Below are positions 1 to 10,200 of a stretch of 64,000 nt of DNA, in pieces. Both the position numbers and the translations under genes were made by a program. This DNA comes from DATKEJ01 sp963768715. GTDB lineage: Bacteria > Bacteroidota > Rhodothermia > Rhodothermales > DATKEJ01. Numbering within the stretch: position 1 is the stretch's first letter; each line of letters starts with the position of its first letter. The DNA lies in contig CAVYJC010000011.1 of NCBI GenBank assembly GCA_963768715.1, forward strand, positions 124,001 through 188,000, written 5' to 3'. The notes beneath the pieces are model-generated. The model ran no database searches and was not told the DNA's origin. It saw nothing but the letters and a program-made list of their open reading frames with translations.

Positions 1-2
1 TC

Positions 3-2529
3 TTCGAGCCCGCCGGACCCGCCACGTATCGCTGCTCGATTGCCGGCCTCCCAAACGGCACGTACACGATTCAGTTGCTGTTCGACGGCGCAGACTATCC
101 TTTCGAGAGGCATTGCCGGTATATGCGGCATCCGGGCGGGGAGACGCCGTACACATTTCCGAACATGACCTTTGCGGAAAGCCCGCCGGGCATTCGTGTG
201 GGTCCGTGGCCGGGATGGCGCGGCATTCCGGACATGCCGGCCGTCAAAGTCGGTGTCGCCGGAAAATCGATGCCCATCCGTTTCCAGTTCTGGGGGGACG
301 AGTTGACGCGCCGGCGTATGCGCGGCGTCGTCGATATCCAGGTCGACGGGGACCTGGAATGCACGTTGACCTCCGCCGACGAGAGACTGGTCCCGCTGCG
401 GGCGGAGCTGTTCCCTCCATTTCTTTCGACGTCGAGCCCGTGTCGATTTCGTTCGGAAAGAACTCAGTGGCCAGTTTCCACGCCTGCTTGTTACGAAAGA
501 CGAGCTTCCGGACTTGCGCCGGCGGATGCAGACGACGCATCGGCACATCTGGTCGCGGATCGAGGAGCTTTTCGCTTCGTGGGATCTTCCCCCGGCCAAG
601 ACATCCGAGTCGAAAGCCGTGGAGGGACCCGAACGGCTGTTCGGCGAAGACCGGACCGTCATCGCGACATTTCGTGCCTTGTTGAGTCCCACAACGGACC
701 ATATCGACTTTGCGCGCAAGGCCTTCTTCGATTATATCGCCTTGACGGAGCAGGATGACTTCGAGCCGCTGCGAATTGATACGCAATCGGGCGAGACGCT
801 CTTCACGCTATGTATCTGTTACGATTGGCTTTACGAGCGTATGACTGCCGATGAACGGGAGCGAGCGCGAAAGAGACTCTGGGAGGTCGCCGACATCTGT
901 TGGGACCATCTCGGGTACGAGCGGCACGACTACGGCCAGGCGCACTTTCTAGGATGCGGGTTGGGCATCTTGGCGTTCTCCTTCCTCTTCTGGGAATCGC
1001 ATCCGCGGGCGAAGGAATGGGCGTCGTACCTGCGCGGGACGTTCCAGCGCGTGATGCGCATGCTCCCCCAAGATGGCTTCTTTCCGCACGGCGTTAACCT
1101 CTGGATTTACGAATACGGATTCCTCCTCCGCTGGCTCGAACTCTTCCGCGTGTGCGCCGGCGAGGATCTCTGGGGATCCACCGATCATTGGAGAAATGCG
1201 TCGCTCTTCCGGGCATGCACCACGTCGCCCGACTTCCTCTATGGCATTACGATCGGCGATCCGCAATACCGCGTGGGAGGCGACGCCTGGTGCCACTATT
1301 TGATTGCAGCTCGAACAGGATCGGACGAAGCGCAATGGCTGGCGGAACAACTCGCGGACGGTCCGCATGCGGGGGTGGACTTCCGGCACATCCCGCCGAG
1401 AAGAAGGGTCTATGAGTTTCTATACTACGATGCGTCGATCGGTAGCGAGCGTGCCGTCGCAGAAGACACAACCGGCCGAGAACGGCCCGCCTCGGAGCTA
1501 TCGCAGGTAGACCGGTCTTCAGATGCGTCAGCGACCGATAAGTCCCGTTCACGGGGCGCTGCTTCAAGCCCGGGGATTGATCCCCGGGTCTCACACATAA
1601 CGGTGCCAAGCCTCGACGCGCCGGGATCAAGTGTTTCGTCGACTTTCGAGACAAGCCCACCGGTGGAGAACACGGTATGTCATTTCCAAGACGGCGGCCA
1701 GGTATTCATCCGAACACGTCACGACGAATCCGAGTCCCTGTTCACCTTCCGTTCGGGTCCGCCCGATCGGTCAACAACGACGCAGAGCCGGCGAACCGGG
1801 AGCGTACGGTCACAGCGATCCTGCAAACGGGTCATTCCTGTTGTTCAGGAATGACGCATTCCTCGTGAGCGGATCGGGGCCCACGTATCGGAGGGACACC
1901 GCTCTGCACAATACCTCACGTTCGATGGCCAGGGCCAGATCGGTGATCGGGCTGTCTGGCTGCCTGATTTCTTTCCGCCGGAGGTGATCCCGCCCTGCCC
2001 GGAAGTGAAAACCGACGGATCCACGACGCTCCTGTTTGCCGATCTTGCGCCGTCGTACCTGCCCGACCTGGGTGTGGAAGTATGCACGCGAAGCATGATG
2101 GTGAACGAGCACGTCATTGTGGGTGTGGACACCGTGGCGTGTTCATCGCCGAGGAGCATCGAATGGAACCTGCACACGTGGGGTACGGTCGAGGATCACA
2201 CGGAGAACGGCCGGCGCATTTTCAGGATTGCGCAGGGCGCCGACGCGATCGAGCTGCACATTTTCCTTCCGCCGGACTATTCTGGGCGGTCCGGATTGAC
2301 GGAAGGTGTCCCGGCGTACCCAAATGACGGTACCAGAGATACATTTCTCCACCTGGCCGCACCCGGACCAAACGTGCAGTGGGTATGGTGCATCGCCATG
2401 ACGGAGGACTGCCAGCCGCAGTTTGTCCGTGAGGACGGAGAGACAACGATTACAGGATTGCCCGGCGGGGCGATCCGCTTTGACGGAAAGTGGTTGATAC
2501 CGGATGGATTCGATGAAGCTCACGCTTGA
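3..2529 (+). CDS. Heparinase II/III-family polysaccharide lyase, 5' partial, frameshifted
   Basis: This is the 3' part of a heparinase II/III-like lyase, a family that eliminatively cleaves uronate-containing polysaccharides outside the cytoplasm. The frame is open from the window edge, so the true start lies outside. Coding runs in frame 3 to about 420, frame 1 to about 1765, frame 2 to about 1912, and frame 1 to the stop. The segment PRLLVTKDELPDLRRRM at about 475-525 matches the start of the alpha-toroid domain. The beta-domain signature follows across the last two shifts: ANGSFLLFRNDAFLVSGSG, then HNT, then LTFDGQGQIGD. Residues encoded by about 1445-1660 look like an insertion and contain a diverged repeat copy. 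The gene overlaps the downstream glycoside hydrolase by 26 bases, suggesting an operon for glycan breakdown. Three frameshifts mean either sequencing error or a dead gene. Family call is good; substrate is unknown. Confidence 0.8.
1466..1588 (-). repeat. Diverged antisense copy of the 45-47 kb structured repeat, inside the lyase ORF
   Basis: Read on the minus strand, this stretch aligns almost base for base with the long array unit at 45.2-47.6 kb. It shares the CTTGAAGCA block, the hairpin GCCCCGTGAACGGGAC (array GCCTCGTAAACGAGGC), the TCTGAAG-CCGGT block and a final hairpin ending CGGCCGGTT (array CGCCCGGTT). Its outer edge is a strong hairpin with arms CCCGGGGAT and ATCCCCGGG at 1569-1588. 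Several differences keep base pairing. The lyase reading frame stays open through it. Confidence 0.75.
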
Positions 2530-5014
2530 CAGCCTTGCCGACAAAGGCTGCTGGATCTCGGACGACCGGGTGAACGCATTCATTTCTCAGGCCAAGCACT
2601 CCGTAGGTGACGCCTCCTTGTCATCCCGACGAAGGAGGGATCCCTCGCCCTTCACGGGTCAGCACCCCCTGTCATCCCGGCAGAAGGATCCCGCGCTGCC
2701 GACCGGCACGATCGCCGAGATCGGCTACCACGGCACGCAGCCGGTCAGCAAGAACTCGCGCATGTTCGTTGGGGCCGGGAAGGGGACGCTTTCTTTCGTC
2801 ATCCGCAAGAGCGACGGCACCGAGCATCCCGTTTCGTTCAACGAGGTGGACTGGACCCCTTCCAGTGTCACGATCGACGACCCTGAGTGTGAGCTGCAGA
2901 TTTCCGCGTTTGGACGGTCGATCCGGTGCGTGGTCCGTCCGCCGGAGAAGGCGGACGTCATCCTCGCTTTCAATCTGGAGAGTCTCAACCTGGACGCGCA
3001 GGGAACGCGCACATGGTCGGATCCTGAAATCACGCCGGACTCGCTCGTCCTCTCATGTCACGATCGGATCGTGTTGAACGAATGGTTGAAGCGGACGGGA
3101 CCCTATGCGGGCGATTTCCTTATTCCGGAGCCCATGCGAAGGATCATTTTCGACAAACCGGTGCGCTCCGGAGAGGGGAAGTTGGACGATGTGTACCCCG
3201 AGTTCAGGGATGCCGCCATACCGATCTACGATGCGTCCGTGTTCGTCCGTATCGGCGGGAAGGACGCCCGGGTTGAGCAGCACGGCGACGTCGCGACGCT
3301 CCGTGTTGCGGCCGACCCGCAGCAACCGGCGGAGTTCTTCATCCTGTTTGGCGATCGGCGATCGGATGTTGAGGCGGTCCGGCCTGTGCTGCCCGTCGAA
3401 CCGACGTCGCGGCAGGTCCCGTCACTGGAGCTTCCCGGATACCCTGCCGTGCAGCGGTTCGTAGAGACGGTCCCTGGTCTCGTCGATTCGGCCATCGTCC
3501 GCGACCACGGGATGCCGCGCGCGACGCCCGCCGCGTACTACTGGATTTGGGCGTGGGACAGCCTGGTCACCGGGATGGAGATGTTCCGCTGGGGAGACTA
3601 CACGACGACCCGTCGGATGGCAGGATTCCTCACCGCGCACCGCGACAAACAGGCGATGATGCCCGCTCGGTGGACCCGCTCGCTGCAGCCTCTTGACACC
3701 CCGCCCCGTGGTTCTTTGGAGTTCCTGTTCGCATCGTTCGTCTACCAGCACGCGCTCGAGAGCGGTGACCTCGGTCCGCTAATCGATGCGTATCCGTACC
3801 TGATATACCATCTGGAGATGCTGGGCCGCAAGTCCGACGACGAGGGGATGTTTTCCGGCAGCGGATTCTATCCCGACTTCACGGCCAAGTTCGGACGTTC
3901 GGCGTCGAGTGTCGTGGCCATGGAGGTGGCGGCGCATTACGCCTTTTCGCGGATACTGGAGAACGTCGCGCGGCTATTGTCCGACGCCTCGACGGAATGG
4001 CGTGCCACCAAGACGGCCGATCGGATCGAGGCGCACTTTCTCGACCGATTCTGGGATGACGAAAGGGGCTTTCTCTTCGACGCGTACGACATCGAGACCG
4101 GAGACGTCAACGAGAGCTATCCGCTATTCACGATGCTGTTTCTCCAGTCGACGTTGGGGATCCCGTTGATTCGATCCAAGATGGATGGGCTCGCTCGGTT
4201 CTGCGCCGAGGAGCTGCTGGGCTCGTTCGGGACGTCGCTGCTGCCGTCCTGGGATAAGAACCGAATGAACGAAGATGCAACGGCCTCCTGGTATCCGCAC
4301 TGGGACGTCTATCTCCTGAAAATCCTCCGCCGGGGAGGTCGTTCGGCGGAGATCATGCAGTGGCTCGGCAACGTCGAGCGTGTGCTGGCCCATCTGGGTT
4401 ACTGTCCGGAGTTCGTCAAGCTTGACCAGGATCCAGATGACCCCGCTTCATGGCTACACCACGGCGCCGTATCGAACCTGAATTGCGTGACCGGGTGGTT
4501 TCGGGCGATCGTGGAGGGCCTGTTCGGGATCGAAGTCGATCCCGGAGGGCTTTCCATCGTCCCACTTTCGCTTCCCCTCGAGACACTCTCGCTCAACGGT
4601 CTGGTTTGCAAAGGGAGCCGGTGGAACGTCACGGCCCGAAACGACGGCGATCATCTAAACGCCTTGGTAATCGACGGCGTTCGTTGGGAGGGGATTTGCA
4701 AGGTGCCGGTCCGTTACTACGACGGGCGGGATCATACCCTCGAAGTGCTTTACGGAAGCGAGGAGCCGAAGCTGCAATTCCGCGAGATCATCAACGCCGA
4801 AGTGACCGACGTGAAACGAACGGATGATTCGCTGACTGTGACCATCCTCCCTTTGGGAACGTGCGATGTAGTATTCTTTTCCCGTAGGCGGCCTGGTTTT
4901 TTCGTGAACGGAAACGCGACGGAGTTCGCTTTCGACGAACGATCCGGTATCGGGACCGCGAGATTCAGGGAGAGGGGGGAGGTGGAGGTGGCCATTGTGA
5001 ACGCCATTCCGTAG
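2504..5014 (+). CDS. (alpha/alpha)6-barrel glycoside hydrolase (GH63/GH37/GH15-like)
   Basis: This 836-residue protein has an N-terminal beta-sandwich-like region (about 1-310), a helical toroid (about 315-690) and a short C-terminal beta region. The toroid begins with YYWIWAWDSLVTGMEMFRWG, the WxWDS signature of inverting alpha-glucosidase/trehalase-type clans. GDVNESYPLF and DATASWYPHWDVYLLK also fit the fold. No classical signal peptide is visible, so it may act in the cytoplasm or periplasm on products of the upstream lyase. The start ATG overlaps the upstream gene's 3' end, and an in-frame ATG nine bases later is an alternative. Residues about 38-66 (LSSRRRRDPS... to ...KDPALPT) look like an in-frame palindromic-repeat insertion near the N-terminus. 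The exact GH family and substrate cannot be set by eye. Confidence 0.75.
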   Translation: MDSMKLTLDSLADKGCWISDDRVNAFISQAKHSVGDASLSSRRRRDPSPFTGQHPLSSRQKDPALPTGTIAEIGYHGTQPVSKNSRMFVGAGKGTLSFVIRKSDGTEHPVSFNEVDWTPSSVTIDDPECELQISAFGRSIRCVVRPPEKADVILAFNLESLNLDAQGTRTWSDPEITPDSLVLSCHDRIVLNEWLKRTGPYAGDFLIPEPMRRIIFDKPVRSGEGKLDDVYPEFRDAAIPIYDASVFVRIGGKDARVEQHGDVATLRVAADPQQPAEFFILFGDRRSDVEAVRPVLPVEPTSRQVPSLELPGYPAVQRFVETVPGLVDSAIVRDHGMPRATPAAYYWIWAWDSLVTGMEMFRWGDYTTTRRMAGFLTAHRDKQAMMPARWTRSLQPLDTPPRGSLEFLFASFVYQHALESGDLGPLIDAYPYLIYHLEMLGRKSDDEGMFSGSGFYPDFTAKFGRSASSVVAMEVAAHYAFSRILENVARLLSDASTEWRATKTADRIEAHFLDRFWDDERGFLFDAYDIETGDVNESYPLFTMLFLQSTLGIPLIRSKMDGLARFCAEELLGSFGTSLLPSWDKNRMNEDATASWYPHWDVYLLKILRRGGRSAEIMQWLGNVERVLAHLGYCPEFVKLDQDPDDPASWLHHGAVSNLNCVTGWFRAIVEGLFGIEVDPGGLSIVPLSLPLETLSLNGLVCKGSRWNVTARNDGDHLNALVIDGVRWEGICKVPVRYYDGRDHTLEVLYGSEEPKLQFREIINAEVTDVKRTDDSLTVTILPLGTCDVVFFSRRRPGFFVNGNATEFAFDERSGIGTARFRERGEVEVAIVNAIP
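2619..2692 (+). repeat. Two TGTCATCCC-type palindromic repeats inserted in the hydrolase ORF
   Basis: TGTCATCCC occurs at 2620-2628 and again at 2670-2678, each followed by a purine-rich GAAGGA core and GGATCCC. This is the style of dispersed elements seen in several bacterial groups and resembles Rickettsia palindromic elements that insert in frame. The encoded residues are Arg/Ser/Pro-rich and unlike their surroundings. Confidence 0.6.
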
Positions 5015-5035
5015 GGGCAGGCCAGCGGCCTGCCC
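5015..5035. repeat. REP-like hairpin directly after the hydrolase stop codon
   Basis: Perfect inverted repeat with arms GGGCAGGCC and GGCCTGCCC around AGC, starting right after the TAG stop and preceded by CGTAGG. It could end transcription, but no T-run follows. It belongs to the same family as the hairpins at 5176 and 32370. Confidence 0.7.
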
Positions 5036-5175
5036 GTTGTCGAACGGTCAGCCCGACATCCAGAGGTCGAGATCGGCGTGTTGGGCGATCAATCGAAAAT
5101 CTGCGTCGGGACTCAGAAGTGTTGATCCACTCCGGATGCAGAAGATTACGATTTCGTTTCCTAATAGACTCTCTC

Positions 5176-5197
5176 GGACATGCCTGGCGGCATGTCC
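5176..5197. repeat. REP-like hairpin, opposite orientation
   Basis: Perfect inverted repeat with arms GGACATGCC and GGCATGTCC around TGGC. On the minus strand it is preceded by CGTAGG, as in the 5015 copy, so the two copies face each other across about 140 bases in which no gene is apparent. Confidence 0.7.
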
Positions 5198-5224
5198 CTA
5201 CGTTCCCCTGATAACAAGAATGCA

Positions 5225-5593
5225 ATGAATCTAGTCCGATTGCTACCTGCTTTTCTGAGCTGCATATTACTCGCGGCCCATTTTGCTCGGATGGGGTCCG
5301 TTTTCCTCGTCCTTCTGTCGCTGCTTCTTCCTGCCGTCCTCTTTTTCAGGTATGAGTGGGCGGCGCGTCTTGTTCAGGTTGCTCTGATCTATGGGACAAT
5401 CGAGTGGGTCAGAACACTCATTTCCGGTGTGGCAGAACGGAATGCAGAAGGGCAGCCTTGGATTCGACTCGCCATAATCCTTGGCGTTGTGGCGGTTTTC
5501 ACGTTGAGTTCCGCTTTGCCGTTTTCGTTGTCGCGGCCGCTGCGAAGGCGATACGGGCTGGACGGTTCACAATCCGAGGAAGGAACATCGTAG
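5225..5593 (+). CDS. Small four-helix membrane protein, unknown function
   Basis: A 122-residue hydrophobic protein with four likely membrane segments (about 4-20, 24-40, 44-62 and 80-98) and a short charged C-terminal tail (RRRYGLDGSQSEEGTS). I chose the ATG at 5225 because upstream in-frame starts fall inside the REP-like hairpin at 5176-5197. The motif QPWIRLAIILG is typical of a small conserved family of bacterial membrane proteins without known role. It stands alone: the next gene is on the other strand. Confidence 0.65.
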   Translation: MNLVRLLPAFLSCILLAAHFARMGSVFLVLLSLLLPAVLFFRYEWAARLVQVALIYGTIEWVRTLISGVAERNAEGQPWIRLAIILGVVAVFTLSSALPFSLSRPLRRRYGLDGSQSEEGTS

Positions 5594-5645
5594 TGTCCCA
5601 GACAGCACTGGGGTCGAGCGGCCGGCGGTACGATCTGGACCGAGG

Positions 5646-6314
5646 TCACTCAGTGCAGGATCTGAGGTTCATTCTACCCAGTAGATCGATGAATCGTGGA
5701 TCATCCCGAAGCTGACTAAATGTTTGAAAGGCACCCATGTATGGCATGTTCGGCCCTCGCCCTGCGAAGGCTTTCTCGAGCCACGGGAACGCTTCCTCAT
5801 TGAGTCCGGCTTCCGCAAAGAACCCTGCGATCTGCATGGATGAAACGAAAGTCGTTTCCGCCCGCGCCACGAGTGACCTGGCGGCTTCTTCGGACGCAAC
5901 GCGGAGGCCACCGCGAGCAAATGCGTCGTCAAGCACCTCCACTAGCGCAGTATCCTGGATGACCAGATTCACCCTCCGCATGGTCTCAAACACCCGCTCG
6001 GTTTGCCCGGTCGATTGGTAGTAATTCTTCATGGCATTGAGCGCAACCAAGTTTGAAGGAGACGTCTTCAGTACCTCCCTGGCCTGCTGTATCGCCTCGT
6101 CGTATCGCTTGACGAACACGAGATCGATCGCGTACAGACTTCGGATAAACTCGTTGAGTGGATCGAGTTTAACCGCAAGTCCTATTTGTCGCATCGCCTC
6201 TTGCGGACGGCAAAGGATATTCAGAAGGTGCGAATAGAAGGCGCGAGCCTCAGAATTACTCTGATTGAGCTCGATTGCCCGCTTAAAGGCGACCTCGCCG
6301 GCTTCCCAGTTCAT
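5646..6314 (-). pseudogene. 3' remnant of a TPR protein (kinase-TPR or TolB-type tail)
   Basis: The translation starts within a TPR helix pair (GEVAFKRAIELNQSNSEARA) with no credible start codon or N-terminal domain. It then runs through several TPR units to the ending FQTFSQLRDDPRFIDLLGRM, which typically closes the long TPR tails of Ser/Thr kinase or transcriptional-regulator TPR proteins. Compared with the complete kinases at 48.9 and 53.7 kb, roughly 500 N-terminal residues are missing. I read it as a decayed paralog. It could instead be a short free-standing TPR protein with a start near 6314. Confidence 0.6.
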
Positions 6315-6389
6315 TCGTGCGCTCCGTAGGAACTTGGGGAATTAACAAGTGTACAATTGTACAATCATATTGAGCGACGAGCACGAGCG

Positions 6390-6788
6390 ATGAACCTTAC
6401 GGTTGATTCATCCGTGATTATGGCGGTTCTGTTGGAGGAGCCGTCAAAAGAGCTTCTGATCGAGCTAACTAAGGGGGCAGATCTACTGGCACCGCCGTCT
6501 GTCACATGGGAGATTGGCAATGCTTTCTCATCACTGCTGAGACGGGGCAAAGTCACGTTGTCCCAAGCCCTGACGGCACTGGCCGTATACGATGAGATCC
6601 CGATTCGGATTGGCCAGATTGATTTGCCAACTGCGCTAAGGCTCGCCGCCGGTCACGGCATCTATGCGTACGACGCCTATGTCGTCGAGTGCGCAAGGAA
6701 GTATCGCACACCGTTACTTTCCATGGACAAAGGGCAGTGCCAAGTTGCTGAAGCGGAAGGAATCGACGTTATGGAGGTGATGTCATGA
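6390..6788 (+). CDS. vapC: PIN-domain toxin, VapC-like ribonuclease
   Basis: A 132-residue PIN domain. It has the N-terminal Asp (MNLTVDSSV), a Glu in TWEIGN, an Asp in YAYDAYVVECA and a final acidic site in LLSMDKGQ, which together form the metal-binding pocket of VapC-type RNases. The start at 6390 is chosen because the PIN fold begins there; the longer ORF adds unrelated residues. Its stop overlaps the start of the next gene as ATGA, implying translational coupling to a Phd-like antitoxin. The toxin comes first here, opposite to the usual vapBC order. Confidence 0.8.
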   Translation: MNLTVDSSVIMAVLLEEPSKELLIELTKGADLLAPPSVTWEIGNAFSSLLRRGKVTLSQALTALAVYDEIPIRIGQIDLPTALRLAAGHGIYAYDAYVVECARKYRTPLLSMDKGQCQVAEAEGIDVMEVMS

Positions 6789-7024
6789 AAGTATACACGT
6801 ATTCCGAGGCACGTCAGCAACTCGCCCGCGTTTTGGACGAAGCGAAAGCTCGGGGTGAGACAAGAATCAAGCGGCAGGACGGTACGGAGTTCACGATCCG
6901 ACCCGTGCAATCGAAGGCTTCGCCCCTTGACGTCGAGGGTGTCAAAACGGGTGCGACAATGGACGACATTCTGCAAGCCATCCGTGAAGGACGAGAACGG
7001 GATTTCGAAAGCGGGCCCGAATAG
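6785..7024 (+). CDS. Phd/YefM-family antitoxin
   Basis: A 79-residue protein beginning MKVYTYSEARQQLARVLDEA, the N-terminal Phd/YefM fold that dimerises, binds operator DNA and neutralises a partner toxin through its C-terminal tail. The middle RIKRQDGTEFTIRPV is the usual beta-hairpin. It overlaps the PIN toxin by four bases. The charged C-terminus (AIREGRERDFES) is the likely toxin-binding segment. Position after the toxin means it may have its own weak ribosome binding or depend on coupling. Confidence 0.75.
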   Translation: MKVYTYSEARQQLARVLDEAKARGETRIKRQDGTEFTIRPVQSKASPLDVEGVKTGATMDDILQAIREGRERDFESGPE

Positions 7025-7261
7025 CATGGTGCAATCCGCGAAATGCTTTGAGTCCCTCTTCGCTCCTCGAGCTGACCGTCGTCGTGGTTGCGCCTGCGTC
7101 TTCGCGCCCTGGCTCGAGAAGAACAGATGGCACGACCTCGCAAGTTGAGGGGACCCTCTGGGAACGGCGCGAAGAACATTCCGGGGTGTCCACGTTGGCA
7201 ACACCCGACATCTTCAGGCCTGATTCCTCAAGCTACTGCCACTGGTCCACAAGCTACTTCA
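7025..7261. other. Intergenic stretch without a recognised gene
   Basis: About 237 bases between convergent genes. I see no credible ORF, RNA gene or strong hairpin. Short GCG/CTCG-rich fragments may be worn micro-repeats. Confidence 0.4.
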
Positions 7262-10200
7262 CTACCACGACCTCCGCACCTGCTGGAATTGGCCGGCGGT
7301 CAACCGATAGAAGTAGGTTCCGCTTGGAAGATTCCGAGCCTGGAAGATCGACTGGTGGCGGCCGGCCTGTTTCGAGCCGTCTGCGAGCCGGGCCACTTCG
7401 CGTCCCAGTGCGTCGTAGACCACCAGCGTCACCTCGGCATCCTGCGGAAGTTCGTATCGAATCGTCGAGCTCGTGCTAAACGGATTCGGGTACGCGCCAT
7501 GCAGAACGAACTCAGACGGAATCGCCGCACCAACCTCGATCTCCTCGCTGAATTCGAAGGCGCCGTCGTAATCCACCTCCTTCAGCCTGTAGACGAGATT
7601 GCCCACCTCAAATGGCAAGTTCGAATCAGTGAAGGCGTAGCCCATGGCATCGTCAGTGGTGCCGTGACCTTCCACGAATGCGATGTCCTGCCAACCCGGA
7701 TTTGACCCGACCGCGCTCTCTTTGGCTTCAACACGCAGCCTGCGCTGGATCTCAAACCCTGCGTTGTTGGTTTCGGACGCCGTGCTCCACGTCAGTACAA
7801 CTGCCTCGCCGTCGACAATGGCATCGAAGGAGGCCAGTTCGACCGGCAGGATCGATCCGCTGACGGTATCGGGCGCCGAGAACTCGCTTGTGTTGCCGTC
7901 GGCGTCGGTGGCCGTCGCGACGATCACATCCCCGTTGCTGACGGAGACCGCGGGCGCAAACGACGCTTGCTTATTGCCTTCAGCACTGCCGGTCGGGTAT
8001 TCATCGAAACCGAGGTATGTTTGACCCTCGGGATTGACCGCGTCGCCGTCACCGAGGAAGAACTCGACCCGAAGTGGGTACGTCGCACTCGAAGTGGCGG
8101 TCGGCACGACATAGTCGATCAGCAACGACGGTCCACTCCCGGATGCACTGCTGATCACCGGGAAGTTCTGCTGCAGGTTCGAGCCGGTGTCGGCATCTCC
8201 GGCGTCGTTCGGGGTCACCCCGGCAATCGACGCGACCAGGTCGATCCCGAGACCCACGTTCGAGTATATGGCGTTCCGGTTGACCCGGTTTTTGACGGCC
8301 CGGTCGTCGGACTCTCCGAACCACGTGAAATCTCGACGCCGACACCGCCGTTGTTTGCAATCACGTTGTCCTCAATGGTATTCGTGGTGCATTCAAGGAT
8401 GGAGACTCCTTCCGACGTGTTGCCAAGCGTGCCAGTGCCCGCGGCATCGGTTCCGATATAGTTACCCTGGACAGTATTTCCATTGGCATCGAAGATGCTG
8501 ACCCCTTGCGAGTTACCGGATATGAGATTTCGATCGGTAGGAGTAGGGCCGCCAACCGTGTTTCCGCTCGCGAAGTACAGTGACACGCCGTAGCCGTTCG
8601 GTTCTGTCGACGTCCCCGTCGGGTCTGTGCCGAGGTAGTTGCATACCATTTCGTTGTTGTTGCTCTCGACCCGAACCCCTACGTTGAAATTGCCGATCAC
8701 GAGTCCACGGACCGTGCTGTTGCCCCCTCCCAGGAGTAATCCCGACCCGGAGGTACTGGTCCCGTCGAGCATGATCTTCAGCGTCGGCGGCCAGCTCGCG
8801 CAACTCGCACCGGGCTGAGTCAGCCCGTCCACGATGACTTCTTCGGTTATTTCCGGGTATGCCGACGTCGGTTGGATCACACACAAGCCGGAGCCGTCAC
8901 ACCCCGGATCGCTGGTTGGAATGTCGAACTCGATCATCGTTGCCGCGACAGAGTTCGTGTTGGCGAATTCAATCGCATTCCGAAGCGATCCGCTTCCGCT
9001 GTCGTTCGTGTTCGTGACGAGGGCTGTGTTGGGCGCGATACCTGTGCATCCGGAGAACTCGCTTGTGTTGCCGTCAGGATCTGTGGCCGTTGCCGTGATG
9101 AACCAGCCGGATGGAACGCCGCTCGTGTTCACGCTCTCGCTAATCGCTGCTGTGCCGCTCCCGTTCGTGCTCACGTCGGCGAAACCGAGGAAACGTTGCC
9201 CCTCCCCGAAGTTTGACAGGCTACAGGTCTCGTTTGCGAAGAACTCGATCCTGAATGTCGTCGATGCGGCAGACTCGAGTGAACCCGTGACGCTCGTCGT
9301 AGCGCCTCCGCTCGCGGTCACCGGCAGACCGGCGAGATCTGGGAAGTTCTGCAGGTTGTTCGCCCCTGCATCGACGTCGCCCGGATCATTCGCAGTCACG
9401 CCGTCGAACCCGAGGTCGATCCCTGTCGGCTCGTTCGAATAAATCGAGTTGCCGAGGATGCTGTTGCCGGTCGTAACTAGACGAAACGTCATTCAGCATG
9501 AGACCGGGGCCGTCGTTGAAGGCGATCAGGTTCGCGCTCAGTGACGCGGTCCCACCAACCACGTTGTTGCTCGAACCGAATATCCCGACACCTCCGAGCC
9601 CGTTTCCGAGATCTGCCGACCCCGCGAGGTCAGTGCCGATGAAGTTTCCCTCGACGGTATTGCTTCCGCCTGCCTGAATCCTGACGCCGTACCCCGAACT
9701 GCCCATGCTCGCCGATAGCACATTGCAGGCACGATTGCAGGTTCCTGCGTCGTGGTCCGCCCCACCGACGAGGTTCGAACTGCCGCCTATTGAAACACCG
9801 ATATCATTGCCGATCGCGGCGGCTCCGCTCACGTTCGTTCCCACGAGATTTCCCTGGACTGTATTTCCGTCCCCACTGAGCAAGACTCCGGAGCTCGAGT
9901 TCCCCGATATCAGGTTCCGGTCTCCGATACCCGTCCCGCCGATCAGTGATCCAGTGCCTTCAACGGAGACTCCGACGCCGTTGCCGGCTGCGGCGAGGCC
10001 GTCCACGTCGGTGCCGATGAAGTTGCACTGAACGTTATTGCCTCCAATATCTTCAAATCCGAGTCCGTAGCCGAAATTCTGGACCACAAGGCCCTTTACG
10101 GTGGTTCCACCACCAGTGACCTGGAGCCCGCCGACCGAAGACGCCGCCGCACTGCCGTCGAGAACAACCGTCAGAGTCGGCGGCCACGAGGAGCAGTCGG

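Noticed and set aside
7088..7705. 205-residue plus-strand protein
   Set aside because: Overlaps the antisense of the T9SS domain of the beta-helix gene and has no recognisable features.
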